From: Theodoxus fluviatilis
Taxonomy: Eukaryota; Mollusca; Gastropoda; Cycloneritida; Neritidae
Reading direction: 5' to 3'
Length of the DNA: 64,000 nt
Assembly: GCA_034096865.1 (NCBI GenBank)
Contig: JAWQFJ010001262.1
Location: forward strand, 60,774 to 124,773
Each line of letters opens with the position of its first letter. The first letter of the stretch is position 1. A program made the position numbers and the translations under genes. Positions 1-13,600 of this stretch are shown in pieces. Under the pieces are notes generated by a model, which had not been told where the DNA came from, did no database searches, and was given only the letters and a program-made list of their open reading frames with translations.

Positions 1-1742
1 TGGCTCTGAACAGCCCATACTACTGGCTCTGAACAGCCTATACCACTGGCTCTGAACAGTCCATACCACTGGCTCTGAACAGCCTATACCACTGGCTCTG
101 AACAGTCCATACCACTGGCTCTGAACAGCCTATACCACTGGCTCTGAACAGTCCATACCACTGGCTCTGAAAAGATTATACCACTGGTTTTGACCAGCCC
201 ATACCACTGGCTCTGAACAGCCCATACCGCTGGTTTTGACCAGCCCATACCACTGGCTCTGAACAGCCCATACCGCTGGTTTTGAACAACCCATACCACT
301 GGTTTTGAACAGCCCATACCACTGGCTCTGAACAGCCCATACCACTGGCTCTGAACAGCCCATACCGCTGGTTTTGAACAGCCCATACTGCTGGTTTTGA
401 ACAGCCCATACCGCTGGTTTTGAACAGCCCATACCACTGGCTCTGAACAGCCCATACCGCTGGTTTTGAACAGCCCATACCGCTGGCTCTGAACAGCCTA
501 TTTCACTGGTTTTGAACAGCCCACACTGCTAGCTCTGAACAACCCATACTGCTGGCTTTGAATAGCCCATACCACTGGCTCTTAACAGTCCGTACTGCTG
601 GTTCTGAACAGCCCATACTGCTGGCTTTGAACAGCCCAAACCACTGGCTGTGAACAGTCCATACCACTGGCTGTGAACAGTCCATACCACTGGCTGTGAA
701 CAGTCCATACCACTGGCTCTTAACAGTCCGTACTGCTGGTTCTGAACAGCCCATACTGCTGGCTTTGAACAGCCCAAACCACTGGCTGTGAACAGCCCAA
801 ACCACTGGCTGTGAACAGTCCATACCACTGGCTCTGAACAGTCCATACTGCTGGATCTGAACAGCCTATTCCACAGGTTCTGACCAGCCCATACTGCTGG
901 TTCTGACCAGCCCATACTGCTGGTTCTGACCAGCCCATACTGCTGGTTCTGACCAGCCCATACTGCTGGTTCTGAACAGTTCTGAACAGCCCATACTGCT
1001 GGCTTTGAACTGCCCATACTTCTGGTTCTGAACAGCCCATACCGCTGGTTCTGAACAGCCCATACCACTGGCTCTGAACAGCCCATACCACTGGCTCTGA
1101 ACAGCCTACACTGCTGGTTCTGAACAGCCCATACCGCATACTTTTGGTTCTGAACAGCCCATACTGCTGGTTCTGAACAGCTCATACAGCTGGTTCTGAC
1201 CATCCCATACCGCTGGTTTTGAACAGCCCATACCGCTGGTTCTGAACAGCCCATACTGCTGGTTCTGAACAGCCCATACCACTGGCTCTGAACAGCCTAC
1301 ACTGCTGGTTCTGAACAGCCCATACTGCTGGTTCTGAACAGCTCATACCACTGGTTCTGAACAGCCCATACTGCTGGCTCTAAACAGACAATACTGCTGG
1401 TTCTGACCAGCCCATACCACTGGTTCTGAACAGCCCATACTGCTGGCTCTAAACAGACAATACGGCTGGTTCTGAACAGCCCATACCACTGGTTCTGAAC
1501 AGCCCATACTGCTGGTTCTGAACAGCTCATACCACTGGTTCTGAATAGCCCATACTGCTGGCTCTAAACAGACAATACTGCTGGTTCTGAACAGCCCATA
1601 CTGCTGGCTCTAAACAGACAATACTGCTGGTTCTGAACAGCCCATACCACTGGTTCTGAACAGCCCATATCGCTGGTTCTGAACAGCTCACACTGCTGGT
1701 TCTAAACAGCCCATACCGCTGGTTCTGACCAGTCCATACTGC
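1..1742. repeat. 23-bp tandem satellite A
   Basis: About 75 head-to-tail copies of a 23-bp unit resembling TGGCTCTGAACAGCCCATAC plus three bases, with frequent variants (GGTTTTGA, GGTTCTGA, GACCAGCC, AACAGTCC). It begins at or before the window edge and ends at the unique sequence near 1743. The minus strand gives several overlapping ORFs of 65-241 codons because the unit has few stops; these are repeat artefacts, not genes. Confidence 0.95.
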
Positions 1743-1869
1743 ATCAAGGGCCTTGTCCTCACCCTCCTACCATGCCCCGTCCCTGTGGCAATGATGAGGG
1801 GTCTTCAAGGCCGCAAAGACTGAAGTCAGACACCTTTACTCACCAACGTGCAAGGCGTCGGTACTTATA

Positions 1870-2827
1870 CAGGGTGACACAAAAACAAGTATCATCACCT
1901 AAACTTGAATAACTTTTGAAAGATTCCATCAATTCTTTAAATTTTTTCAATTCATCAAGAAGAAGCCTTGCTCTGTGAGTGCACCAAAGTAGAACTTCGA
2001 GATGCCTTGGACCACTGAGCAAAAGACATTTATAGTCGAGGCAAATTTTCGGCTGAAGTCTATTCATGCAGCTCAGCTGCAATTCAGACAACGGTTCGAA
2101 TGTCGGGAATTTCCTCTCCACAGGACGATCTACAGTTGGGTCAACAAGTTTAGAACCCATGGGAGTGTGCTAAACCTAAATGGTAAAGACACTAACAGAC
2201 AATCACACTCTGGACGACCAAAATCATCAAGGACACCACCCAACGTTGCTGCAGTCAGAGACTCTGTTGCCCGCAGCCCAAGCAAGTCTGTGCGTCGTCG
2301 AAGTCAAGATCTTGGAATCAACCGGGAGTCCGTGAGGAGAATTTTGATCTCAGAACTCCACTTGAATCCTTACAGAATACAGATTAAACAAAAGCTTACA
2401 CCTGCTATGGCAGTGTTTCCCTGACCGACTGATCAGCCGCAGATGTGACCCAGAGTGGTCGCCGCATTCACCGGACTTGAACCCCCCAGATTTTTATCTG
2501 TGGGGATACCTAAAGGACAGGGTGTATGTAAACATCCCCCAGACCATCCCAGACCTGAAGGCAGCAATCACAGCAGCCATAAGACTAAGAGCGATCCCAA
2601 GGGAGGAGTGCGAGAGGGTCCAAGTGTGTTTGCAGCACCAGGGAGCACACTTGGAGCACATTTTGGATCGCCAGTGACACAGAGAGTTTTTAAAGTACAG
2701 ATGTGAAACTTTAGGGATGTCTGCTACATACACTTGACCTAATGTCACCAAAGTTTTGTGTAGATCTGAGTAAAATTTCGAAAGTTATTGGAATTTTGGT
2801 GATGATACTTTTTTTTGTGTCACCCTG
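1870..2827 (+). mobile_element. Tc1/mariner-type DNA transposon, internally deleted
   Basis: The ends form terminal inverted repeats: CAGGGTGACACAAAAA on the left, followed by AAGTATCATCACC, and the complementary GGTGATGATAC...GTGTCACCCTG on the right. A TA dinucleotide flanks both ends (1868-1869 and 2828-2829), as expected for the Tc1/mariner superfamily. The element is 958 bp and holds only the two ends of a transposase, so it cannot move by itself. Superfamily assignment rests on the TA target, the TIRs and the transposase motifs. Confidence 0.8.
2002..2677 (+). pseudogene. mariner-like transposase relic (N- and C-terminal pieces)
   Basis: An ATG at 2002 opens an N-terminal DNA-binding region (MPWTTEQKTFIVEA..., then a second helix-turn-helix near VRRRSQDLGINRESVRRIL) that stops near 2424. 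The C-terminal catalytic motif SPDLNPPDFYLWGYLKD appears around 2468-2520 in another frame. It includes the final acidic residue region of a DDE/D transposase. The two expected upstream catalytic Asp blocks are missing, so a central deletion plus frameshift inactivated the gene. Similar proteins are common in arthropod and mollusc genomes; function here is lost. Confidence 0.75.
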
Positions 2828-2829
2828 TA

Positions 2830-4082
2830 CACACTATTTCACCCTACAAGCTAGAGGCAACTGCAGATGAAAGGAAAAGACGATTCATTAGGAAACCTGC
2901 AATCATTGCATGAACTCACTAAGTTATCTGTATGAGGCAAGAAAATAAAGAAAATAACACCAGACACTGAGAGCAACACAAGAGACACAAGAACGTATTA
3001 TGCAGAAATATGTCTTTAAAATATGTATTGCTTTTACCCAATTTTCAATCCATGCATTCTATTTCTGATTCCTTCTTCATTATTGTATCTTTTGGATGCA
3101 TTAACATCACACCTAAACTTTGAGCATCAACTTACATGCAATACCAGTAACACCAACTAGGAAATATTTCATGAATGCCTTCCACCAGTGGAAAAACAAG
3201 AATCTCATTCCATCCATCCTGACCAATCTCTTTCAAGAATCTGCTTTCCACTGCAGTGCAAAGAATGTGCAATAAACAAGCCCTCTCTCCACCAGACCAG
3301 CTTCTGAACGAAGGAAGAGAAGGCTCATCCCATCAGTCATTGCATGTGTGCACACACACACGATTAGAAAAGAGAACAGGAAATGGGAGCAAGTTAATTT
3401 TAAAAAAAGATACATGGAAAGAGAACAACAATGCATGCATACACTAAAGACTTGTTCAGGAGTACGAAGCACTGCATGAGTGCTTCATGTTGGCAAATGA
3501 GCACTCTTTGCTTCTCATGAACGCCTACACATTTAGGGAAGCGCTTCACTTTTTAAAGGGAGGTAAATCTTCTGCGCCTAATGTTGTGTTGCTAGACGCT
3601 AAGAAAGTGTTTTCTTTGCTACAGACATCGTTTATGCATGTTTAAATATATTCTGCATGAATAAAGTCCACTACTGTGTCATCCTTACCTGCCATTACTC
3701 GCGCAAACAGAGCGCTTGAGGCAAATAAACCCCGTTTCAGTCCCAAAATGGTGTTTCTGAGGGTTATTTTATGCATCGGCAGCCAGTGCGGAATCGAAGA
3801 CGCCATTTTGAAAATCGTGTGAATCACCTCGGATGGGTGCTTTTCTGTGCTGCTCAATGCCGAGTGAAACACGGCCAAAAATTGCCATTCAGGAGTGAAG
3901 CACGTGCAGCGTTTGCCAGTGCTGTGCCACCTGAACAAGCCTCTCATTTGCTGCAGTTTCAAAAACAACTACAAGCCTCATGGAGGCATCGTTTCATTTT
4001 TTCAAACAACAGCATTGAGGTTTTCATGGTAAGGAATGAGTAGGTAGGCATGGACAATGCTCAAAAGCAAGTACAAGCCTAC
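2830..4082. other. unassigned sequence downstream of the USP gene
   Basis: No confident gene is visible. On the minus strand, an ATG at 3806, in a context AAAATGGCG that resembles a YY1-type initiator site, opens a reading frame of about 55 codons ending near 3642 (MASSIPHWLPMHKI...). I do not recognise it; it could be a first coding exon, a transposon protein start or chance. The remainder is AT-rich. Confidence 0.3.
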
Positions 4083-6472
4083 AGAGATGCCAGACAAAGG
4101 GACCTGCCTCCATGCACCAGAAACGCCAGACAAACGGACCTGCCTTCGTGCACCAGAGACGCCAGACAAAAGGGGCCTGCCTTCGTGCACCAGAGATGCC
4201 AGACAAAAGGGGCATGCCTCCATGCACCAGAGACGCCAGACAAAAGGGGCCTGCCTCCATGCACCAGAGATGCCAGACAAACGGACCTGCCTTCGTGCAC
4301 CAGAGATGCCAGACAAACGGACCTGCCTCCATGCACCAGAGATGCCAGACAAAAGGGGCCTGCCTTCGTGCACCAGAGATGCCAGACAAAAGGGGCCTGC
4401 CTCCATGCACCAGAGACGCCAGACAAAAGGGGCCTGCCTCCATGCACCAGAGATGCCAGACAAACGGACCTGCCTTCGTGCACCAGAGATGCCAGACAAA
4501 CGGACCTGCCTCCATGCACCAGAGATGCCAGACAAAAGGGGCCTGCCTTTGTGCACCAGAGATGCCAGACAAAAGGGGCCTGCCTCCATGCACCAGAGAC
4601 GCCAGACAAAAGGGGCCTGCCTCCATGCACCAGAGATGCCAGACAAAAGGGACCTGCCTCCATGCACCAGAGATGCCAGACAAACGGACCTGCCTCCATG
4701 CACCAGAGATGCCAGACAAAAGGGGCCTGCCTCCATGCACCAGAGATGCCAGACAAAAGGGACCTGCCTCCATGCACCAGAGACGCCAGACAAAAGGGGC
4801 CTGCCTCCATGCACCAGAGACGCCAGACAAAAGGGGCCTGCCTTCGTGCACCAGAGATGCCAGACAAAAGGGGCCTGCCTCCATGCACCAGAGACGCCAG
4901 ACAAAAGGGGCCTGCCTTCGTGCACCAGAGATGCCAGACAAAAGGGGCCTGCCTCCATACACCAGAGATGCCAGACAAACGGACCTGCCTTCGTGCACCA
5001 GAGATGCCAGACAAAAGGGGCATGCCTCCATACACCAGAGATGCCAGACAAAAGGGGCATGCCTCCATACACCAGAGACGCCAGACAAAAGGGGCCTGCC
5101 TCCATGCACCAGAGATGCCAGACAAAAGGGGCCTGCCTCCATACACCAGAGATGCCAGACAAACGGACCTGCCTTCGTGCACCAGAGATGCCAGACAAAA
5201 GGGGCATGCCTCCATACACCAGAGACGCCAGACAAAAGGGGCCTGCCTTCGTGCACCAGAGATGCCAGACAAAAGGGGCCTGCCTTCGTGCACCAGAGAT
5301 GCCAGACAAAAGGGGCATGCCTCCATGCACCAGAGACGCCAGACAAAAGGGACCTGCCTCCATGCACCAGAGATGCCAGACAAAAGGGGCCTGCCTCCAT
5401 GCACCAGAGATGCCAGACAAAAGGGACCTGCCTCCATGCACCAGAGACGCCAGACAAACGGACCTGCCTCCATGCACCAGAGACGCCAGACAAAAGGGGC
5501 ATGCCTCCATGCACCAGAGATGCCAGACAAACGGACCTGCCTTCGTGCACCAGGGATGCCAGACAAAAGGGGCATGCCTCCATGCACCAGAGACGCCAGA
5601 CAAAAGGGACCTGCCTCCATGCACCAGAGACGCCAGACAAACGGACCTGCCTCCATGCACCAGAGACGCCAGACAAAAGGGGCCTGCCTTCGTGCACCAG
5701 AGACGCCAGACAAAAGGGGCCTGCCTCCATGCACCAGAGATGCCAGACAAAAGGGGCCTGCCTCCATGCACCTGAGATGCCAGACAAAAGGGACCTGCCT
5801 CCATACACCAGAGATGCCAGACAAAAGGGGCCTGCCTCCATGCACCAGAGATGCCAGACAAAAGGGACCTGCCTCCATACACCAGAGATGCCAGACAAAA
5901 GGGGCCTGCCTCCATGCACCAGAGATGCCAGACAAAAGGGACCTGCCTCCATGCACCAGAGATGCCAGACAAAAGGGACCTGCCTCCATGCACCAGAGAT
6001 GCCAGACAAACGGACCTGCCTTCGTGCACCAGAGATGCCAGACAAAAGGGGCCTGCCTCCATGCACCAGAGACGCAAGACAAAAGGGGCCTGCCTCCATG
6101 CACCAGAGATGCCAGACAAAAGGGGCCTGCCTTCGTGCACCAGAGATGCCAGACAAACGGACCTGCCTCCATGCACCAGAGACGCCAGACAAAAGGGGCC
6201 TGCCTCCATGCACCAGAGATGCCAGACAAAAGGGGCCTGCCTTCGTGCACCAGAGACGCCAGACAAAAGGGGCCTGCCTCCATGCACCAGAGATGCCAGA
6301 CAAAAGGGGCCTGCCTTCGTGCACCAGAGACGCCAGACAAACGGACCTGCCTCCGTGCACCAGAGATGCCAGACAAACGGACCTGCCTCCGTGCACCAGA
6401 GATGCCAGACAAACGGACCTGCCACCAGCACCAGAGATGCCAGACAAACGGACCTGCCACCAGCACCAGAGA
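4083..6472. repeat. 36/37-bp tandem satellite B
   Basis: About 65 copies of a unit such as GCCTCCATGCACCAGAGA followed by YGCCAGACAAAAGGGGCCT. The common form is 37 bp (AAAAGGGGCC or AAAAGGGACC); an AAACGGACC variant is 36 bp. Point variants (CCTTCGTG, CCATAC, GGCATG) are scattered. The repeat is almost stop-free on both strands, so ORFs of about 800 codons appear in several frames at once. That pattern is explained by unit length rather than coding. Confidence 0.95.
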
Positions 6473-6479
6473 TGAATGA

Positions 6480-7308
6480 GAAGTAAATGAAGGCTTCCAA
6501 CTTGAGACATCAGCAAGTTTCCCCATATGATGCAGAAACATTTACCCACTCACTGCCAAGACTTGGAAACCAGACAGCCCTCTCTTCAATATAAGCGTTT
6601 CATGTGGATGGAAGGCAAGATATAACCTGTGAGCCACACAGCAATAATATCCAGTAACAAGCAAGTTTTCTGCTTGTGATTTCACTGCATTCTATAAGAA
6701 TAGCAAGACTGACAGAACTGAAACCAGTCTGCCCTCACTCAACACCAATCAAGCATGGCTTTCCACTGACAAGGAAGATGACACCATGAAGCCAGCCACT
6801 GAACTACAACTTTCATTTATAATCCTCTCTCAAAGACTGCAAAAGCAGTTTGTCTATTTCTTCAAAAGATTTGAGTACAATTTCAAAGGATGTGCAGGAA
6901 GAACAAGCCACAAAACCAAGTGGCCAAGTTACAGCAATGGCTGTTGGCCAAATGACTATGTACTATTGCCAGTTACAACATCAGAGGTTTTTTTTTTCAG
7001 TTGCTCCTGCAGATACTCATATTTTGTTGTCACTGAAGAGCCAGGAAAACCTGTATGCAAAATCAGTTTTTCACAGGTGCAGACAATTGAAGCTTACAAC
7101 AAATCTCAAGTAGAAAGTAACACACTCGAGTATCTTCTCAATGAAAACTGAAAGATCTGGCTGCAAAACTGCTCATTCCCAGGAGCAACAACTTGCTGCA
7201 GGTCTTCAACACACACCACTCTGCCCTCTCACTGAAGACCTGCAAGGCCTGGATCTTCCACCCATGATGTGGACATCTCCACCACACTAGTATCTTTTCC
7301 TACAGTCA
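6480..7308. other. 3' flank / probable 3' UTR of the USP gene
   Basis: This follows the USP stop codon on the minus strand, so part of it should be 3' UTR. I see no clear AATAAA on the minus strand close to the stop. Plus-strand ORFs at 6786-7151 resemble no family I know and have no supporting structure. Confidence 0.35.
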
Positions 7309-7674
7309 CTAATATATCCTCTCGTAGAAAAGCAGGTAGGCTTGAGCTCGCAACACTTGAGCCTCCTGGGCTTCACTGACACGACAGTCGCTGACATGGA
7401 ACCAGCGCCCAGGGGCCACGAGAGATGTCAGGATGTCTTCTGTTGGGGTCTCCTCAATACCCGCACCTGGCGTCTGTCCCAGCTGCACCTGCTCCACGTA
7501 GCGCTGGGCATATTCCTCCGGTTGCTGCGGACCAGGCTTCAGGAAACTCTGGGTGAGGTCAGCATTGGGGCGCACCTTCACATATGCAGTGTAGTGACCA
7601 TTGGTCAGTTTGCCCGTGTGCTCCACAATGCCATAGAGTGAGTACAGGACTCGGGTCTGGCCCGACCTGGCACC
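7309..7674 (-). CDS. USP terminal exon: catalytic His and C-terminus
   Basis: Reads [20 protein letters not shown], then [14 protein letters not shown] with the catalytic His, a variable acidic segment, [12 protein letters not shown] with the Asp of the triad region, and the typical end [10 protein letters not shown] followed by TAG (7311-7309). Acceptor CTCTCACTGCAG. Length and ending match the family, so this is the true C-terminus. Confidence 0.96.
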   Translation of the reverse strand, partial: GARSGQTRVLYSLYGIVEHTGKLTNGHYTAYVKVRPNADLTQSFLKPGPQQPEEYAQRYVEQVQLGQTPGAGIEETPTEDILTSLVAPGRWFHVSDCRVSEAQEAQVLRAQAYLLFYERIY

Positions 7675-10600
7675 CTGCAGTGAGAGAAAAGAGGAAGCGA
7701 GTGAGAATGGAGGCCAAGGCAAGCACGGCCTGCACTGGTGATTCTAGAGGGCGACAGAAGCCAAGAACGCGTAATTTGAGTCAGCAGAGGCACACTTTGA
7801 AACCCCTTCCCATTTTATAAACTTTACACCATCAAACCCTTTGAATTTCTACTTGGAACTATCTGCTGATGAAATATATGAAAGAATGACCAGAACAGAG
7901 CAAGTCGAAGAGAGGTGATAAATGAGAAAAAAAGAAGATGGAGGAGGAATACAATGAAACAGAAGATAAAGACAGTCAGATGTCACTTCTAGCAAGTAGA
8001 CTGAAATTCACTGGCCTGCAAGGAAATTTCACTGGCCTCAAAAATGTTTGCCCCAGCACAGCAATTATTTTAGTCAAATAAATATCAGTGTCTCTTACTT
8101 TTAAAATGTGTTTAGTATTGAAAATGAATAAAGTATCATTATTCTTGATGGTAATGCAAGATATTACCTTCATCACATAGACTTCAGGTTGTTTTGTGCT
8201 TTAATTCTAAAACAAATAAGTGGAAAATTTAGTTGCCTGTTCAGACAAGTCTAGATCGACGTTTCCCTGCCCAAAGATAACATGTGGTGGCAACTGGGCA
8301 ATTGCATGCGTCAGACACTAGGAAGAGATGGAAGAGTAAGATAGGGGTGGAGTGCAGTGCAGGACAGGGGAAGGTCAGACACTAGGAAGAGATGGAAGAG
8401 TAAGACAGGGGTGGAGTGCAGTGCAGTGCAGGACAGGGGAAGGTCAGACACTAGGAAGAGATGGAAGAGTAAGACAGGGGTGGAGTGCAGTGCAGGACAG
8501 GGGAAGGTCAGACACTAGGAAGAGAGGGAAGAGTAAGACAGGGGTGGAGTGCAGTGCAGGACAGGACAGGGGAAGGTCAGACACTAGGAAGAGAGGGAAG
8601 AGTAAGACAGGGGTGCAGTGCAGTGCAGGACAGGGGAAGGTCAGACACTAGGAAGAGAGGGAAGAGTAAGACAGGGGTGGAGTGCAGTGCAGTGCAGGAC
8701 AGGGGAAGGTCAGACACTAGGAAGAGAGGGAAGAGTAAGACAGGGGTGGAGTGCAGTGCAGTGCAGGACAGGGGAAGGTCAGACACTAGGAAGAGAGGGA
8801 AGAGTAAGACAGGGGTGGAGTGCAGTGCAGTGCAGGACAGGGGAAGGTCAGACACTAGGAAGAGAGGGAAGAGTAAGACAGGGGTGGAGTGCAGTGCAGT
8901 GCAGGACAGGGGAAGGTCAGACACTAGGAAGAGAGGGAAGAGTAAGACAGGGGTGGAGTGCAGTGCAGTGCAGGACAGGGGAAGGTCAGACACTAGGAAG
9001 AGAGGGAAGAGTAAGACAGGGGTGGAGTGCAGTGCAGTGCAGGACAGGGGAAGGTCAGACACTAGGAAGAGAGGGAAGAGCAAGACAGGGGTGGAGTGCA
9101 GTGCAGGACAGGGGAAGGTCAGACACTAGGAAGAGAGGGAAGAGCAAGACAGGGTGGAGTGCAGTGCAGGACAGGGGAAGGTCAGACACTAGGAAGAGAG
9201 GGAAGAGCAAGACAGGGGTGGAGTGCAGTGCAGGACAGGGGAAGGTCAGACACTAGGAAGAGAGGGAAGAGTAAGATAGGGGTGGAGTGCAGTGCAGGAC
9301 AGGGGAAGGTCAGACACTAGGAAGAGATGGAAGAGTAAGATAGGGGTGGAGTGCAGTGCAGGACAGGGAAAGGTCAGACACTAGGAAGAGATGGAAGAGT
9401 AAGATAGGGGTGGAGTGCAGTGCAGGACAGGGAAAGGTCAGACACTAGGAAGAGATGGAAGAGTAAGATAGGGGTGGAGTGCAGTGCAGGACAGGGAAAG
9501 GTCAGACACTAGGAAGAGATGGAAGAGTAAGATAGGGGTGGAGTGCAGTGCAGGACAGGGGAAGGTCAGACACTAGGAAGAGAGGGAAGAGTAAGATAGG
9601 GGTGGAGTGCAGTGCAGGACAGGGGAAGGTGAGACACTAGGAAGAGATGGAAGAGTAAGATAGGGGTGGAGTGCAGTGCAGGGCAGGGGAAGGTGAGACA
9701 CTAGGAAGAGAGGGAAGAGTAAGACAGGGGTGGAGTGCAGTGCAGGACAGGGGAAGGTCAGACACTAGGAAGAGAGGGAAGAGTAAGATAGGGGTGGAGT
9801 GCAGTGCAGGACAGGGGAAGGTCAGACACTAGGAAGAGAGGGAAGAGTAAGACAGGGGTGGAGTGCAGTGCAGTGCAGGACAGGGGAAGGTCAGACACTA
9901 GGAAGAGAGGGAAGAGTAAGACAGGGTGGTGCAGTGCAGTGCAGGACAGGGGAAGGTCAGACACTAGGAAGAGAGGGAAGAGTAAGACAGGGGTGGAGTG
10001 CAGTGCAGTGCAGGACAGGGGAAGGTCAGACACTAGGAAGAGAGGGAAGAGTAAGACAGGGGTGGAGTGCAGTGCAGTGCAGGACAGGGGAAGGTCAGAC
10101 ACTAGGAAGAGAGGGAAGAGTAAGACAGGGGTGGAGTGCAGTGCAGTGCAGGACAGGGGAAGGTCAGACACTAGGAAGAGAGGGAAGAGTAAGACAGGGG
10201 TGCAGTGCAGAGCAGGACAGGGGAAGGTCAGACACTAGGAAGAGAGGGAAGAGTAAGACAGGGGTGGAGTGCAGTGCAGTGCAGGACAGGGGAAGGTCAG
10301 ACACTAGGAAGAGAGGGAAGAGTAAGACAGGGGTGGAGTGCAGTGCAGTGCAGGACAGGGGAAGGTCAGACACTAGGAAGAGAGGGAAGAGTAAGACAGG
10401 GGTGGAGTGCAGTGCAGGACAGGGGAAGGTCAGACACTAGGAAGAGAGGGAAGAGTAAGACAGGGGTGGAGTGCAGTGCAGGACAGGGGAAGGTCAGACA
10501 CTAGGAAGAGAGGGAAGAGTAAGACAGGGGTGGAGTGCAGTGCAGGACAGGGGAAGGTCAGACACTAGGAAGAGAGGGAAGAGTAAGACAGGGGTGGAGT

Positions 10601-13600
10601 GCAGTGCAGGACAGGGGAAGGTCAGACACTAGGAAGAGAGGGAAGAGTAAGACAGGGGTGGAGTGCAGTGCAGGACAGGGGAAGGTCAGACACTAGGAAG
10701 AGAGGGAAGAGTAAGACAGGGGTGGAGTGCAGTGCAGGACAGGACAGGGGAAGGTCAGACACTAGGAAGAGAGGGAAGAGTAAGACAGGGGTGGAGTGCA
10801 GTGCAGTGCAGGACAGGGGAAGGTCAGACACTAGGAAGAGAGGGAAGAGTAAGACAGGGGTGGAGTGCAGTGCAGGACAGGGGAAGGTCAGACACTAGGA
10901 AGAGAGGGAAGAGTAAGACAGGGGAAGGTCAGACACTAGGAAGAGAGGGAAGAGTAAGACAGGGTGGAGTGCAGTGCAGGACAGGGGAAGGTCAGACACT
11001 AGGAAGAGAGGGAAGAGTAAGACAGGGTGGAGTGCAGTGCAGGACAGGGGAAAGTCAGACACTAGGAAGAGAGGGAAGAGTAAGACAGGGGTGGAGTGCA
11101 GTGCAGGACAGGGGAAGGTCAGACACTAGGAAGAGAGGGAAGAGTAAGACAGGGGTGGAGTGCAGTGCAGGACAGGGGAAGGTCAGACACTAGGAAGAGA
11201 GGGAAGAGTAAGACAGGGGTGGAGTGCAGTGCAGGACAGGGGAAGGTCAGACACTAGGAAGAGAGGGAAGAGTAAGACAGGGGTGGAGTGCAGTGCAGTG
11301 CAGGACAGGGGAAGGTCAGACACTAGGAAGAGAGGGAAGAGTAAGACAGGGGTGGAGTGCAGTGCAGTGCAGGACAGGGGAAGGTCAGACACTAGGAAGA
11401 GAGGGAAGAGTAAGACAGGGGTGGAGTGCAGTGCAGGACAGGGGAAGGTCAGACACTAGGAAGAGAGGGAAGAGTAAGATAGGGGTGGAGTAGTGCAGTG
11501 CAGGACAGGGGAAGGTCAGACACTAGGAAGAGAGGGAAGAGTAAGACAGGGGTGGAGTGCAGTGCAGGACAGGGGAAGGTCAGACACTAGGAAGAGAGGG
11601 AAGAGTAAGACAGGGGTGGAGTGCAGTGCAGGACAGGGGAAGGTCAGACACTAGGAAGAGAGGGAAGAGTAAGACAGGGGTGGAGTGCAGTGCAGTGCAG
11701 GACAGGGGAAGGTCAGACACTAGGAAGAGAGGGAAGAGTAAGACAGGGGTGGAGTGCAGTGCAGTGCAGGACAGGGGAAGGTCAGACACTAGGAAGAGAG
11801 GGAAGAGTAAGACAGGGGTGGAGTGCAGTGCAGTGCAGGACAGGGGAAGGTCAGACACTAGGAAGAGAGGGAAGAGTAAGACAGGGGTGGAGTGCAGTGC
11901 AGTGCAGGACAGGGGAAGGTCAGACACTAGGAAGAGAGGGAAGAGTAAGACAGGGGTGGAGTGCAGTGCAGGACAGGGGAAGGTCAGACACTAGGAAGAG
12001 AGGGAAGAGTAAGACAGGGGTGGAGTGCAGTGCAGGACAGGGGAAGGTCAGACACTAGGAAGAGAGGGAAGAGTAAGACAGGGGTGGAGTGCAGTGCAGG
12101 ACAGGGGAAGGTCAGACACTAGGAAGAGAGGGAAGAGTAAGACAGGGGTGGAGTGCAGTGCAGGACAGGGGAAGGTCAGACACTAGGAAGAGAGGGAAGA
12201 GTAAGACAGGGGTGGAGTGCAGTGCAGTGCAGGACAGGGGAAGGTCAGACACTAGGAAGAGAGGGAAGAGTAAGACAGGGGTGGAGTGCAGTGCAGGACA
12301 GGGGAAGGTCAGACACTAGGAAGAGAGGGAAGAGTAAGACAGGGGTGGAGTGCAGTGCAGGACAGGGGAAGGTCAGACACTAGGAAGAGAGGGAAGAGTA
12401 AGACAGGGGTGGAGTGCAGTGCAGGACAGGGGAAGGTCAGACACTAGGAAGAGAGGGAAGAGTAAGATAGGGGTGGAGTGTAGTGCAGTGCAGGACAGGG
12501 GAAGGTCAGACACTAGGAAGAGAGGGAAGAGTAAGACAGGGGTGGAGTGCAGTGCAGGACAGGGGAAGGTCAGACACTAGGAAGAGAGGGAAGAGTAAGA
12601 CAGGGGTGGAGTGCAGTGCAGGACAGGGGAAGGTCAGACACTAGGAAGAGAGGGAAGAGTAAGACAGGGGTGGAGTGCAGTGCAGGACAGGGGAAGGTCA
12701 GACACTAGGAAGAGAGGGAAGAGTAAGATAGGGGTGGAGTGCAGTGCAGGACAGGGGAAGGTCAGACACTAGGAAGAGAGGGAAGAGCAAGACAGGGGTG
12801 GAGTGCAGTGCAGGACAGGGGAAGGTCAGACACTAGGAAGAGATGGAAGAGTAAGACAGGGGTGGAGTGCAGTGCAGTGCAGGACAGGGGAAGGTCAGAC
12901 ACTAGGAAGAGAGGGAAGAGTAAGACAGGGGTGGAGTGCAGTGCAGTGCAGGACAGGGGAAGGTCAGACACTAGGAAGAGAGGGAAGAGTAAGACAGGGG
13001 TGGAGTGCAGTGCAGTGCAGGACAGGGGAAGGTCAGACACTAGGAAGAGAGGGAAGAGTAAGATAGGGGTGGAGTGCAGTGCAGTGCAGGACAGGGGAAG
13101 GTCAGACACTAGGAAGAGAGGGAAGAGTAAGACAGGGGTGGAGTGCAGTGCAGGACAGGGGAAGGTCAGACACTAGGAAGAGAGGGAAGAGTAAGATAGG
13201 GGTGGAGTGCAGTGCAGGACAGGGGAAGGTCAGACACTAGGAAGAGAGGGAAGAGTAAGACAGGGGTGGAGTGCAGTGCAGTGCAGTGCAGGACAGGGGA
13301 AGGTCAGACACTAGGAAGAGATGGAAGAGTAAGACAGGGGTGGAGTGCAGTGCAGGACAGGGGAAGGTCAGACACTAGGAAGAGAGGGAAGAGTAAGACA
13401 GGGGTGGAGTGCAGTGCAGTGCAGGACAGGGGAAGGTCAGACACTAGGAAGAGATGGAAGAGTAAGATAGGGGTGGAGTGCAGTGCAGGACAGGGGAAGG
13501 TCAGACACTAGGAAGAGAGGGAAGAGTAAGACAGGGGTGGAGTGCAGTGCAGGACAGGGGAAGGTCAGACACTAGGAAGAGATGGAAGAGTAAGACAGGG

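Noticed and set aside
4002..6549. Six overlapping ORFs of 570-840 codons on both strands
   Set aside because: All lie in satellite B; the unit length and lack of stops explain them, and no domain or start context supports a protein.
6786..7151. Plus-strand 121-codon ORF
   Set aside because: No family resemblance; lies opposite the probable 3' UTR of the USP gene.
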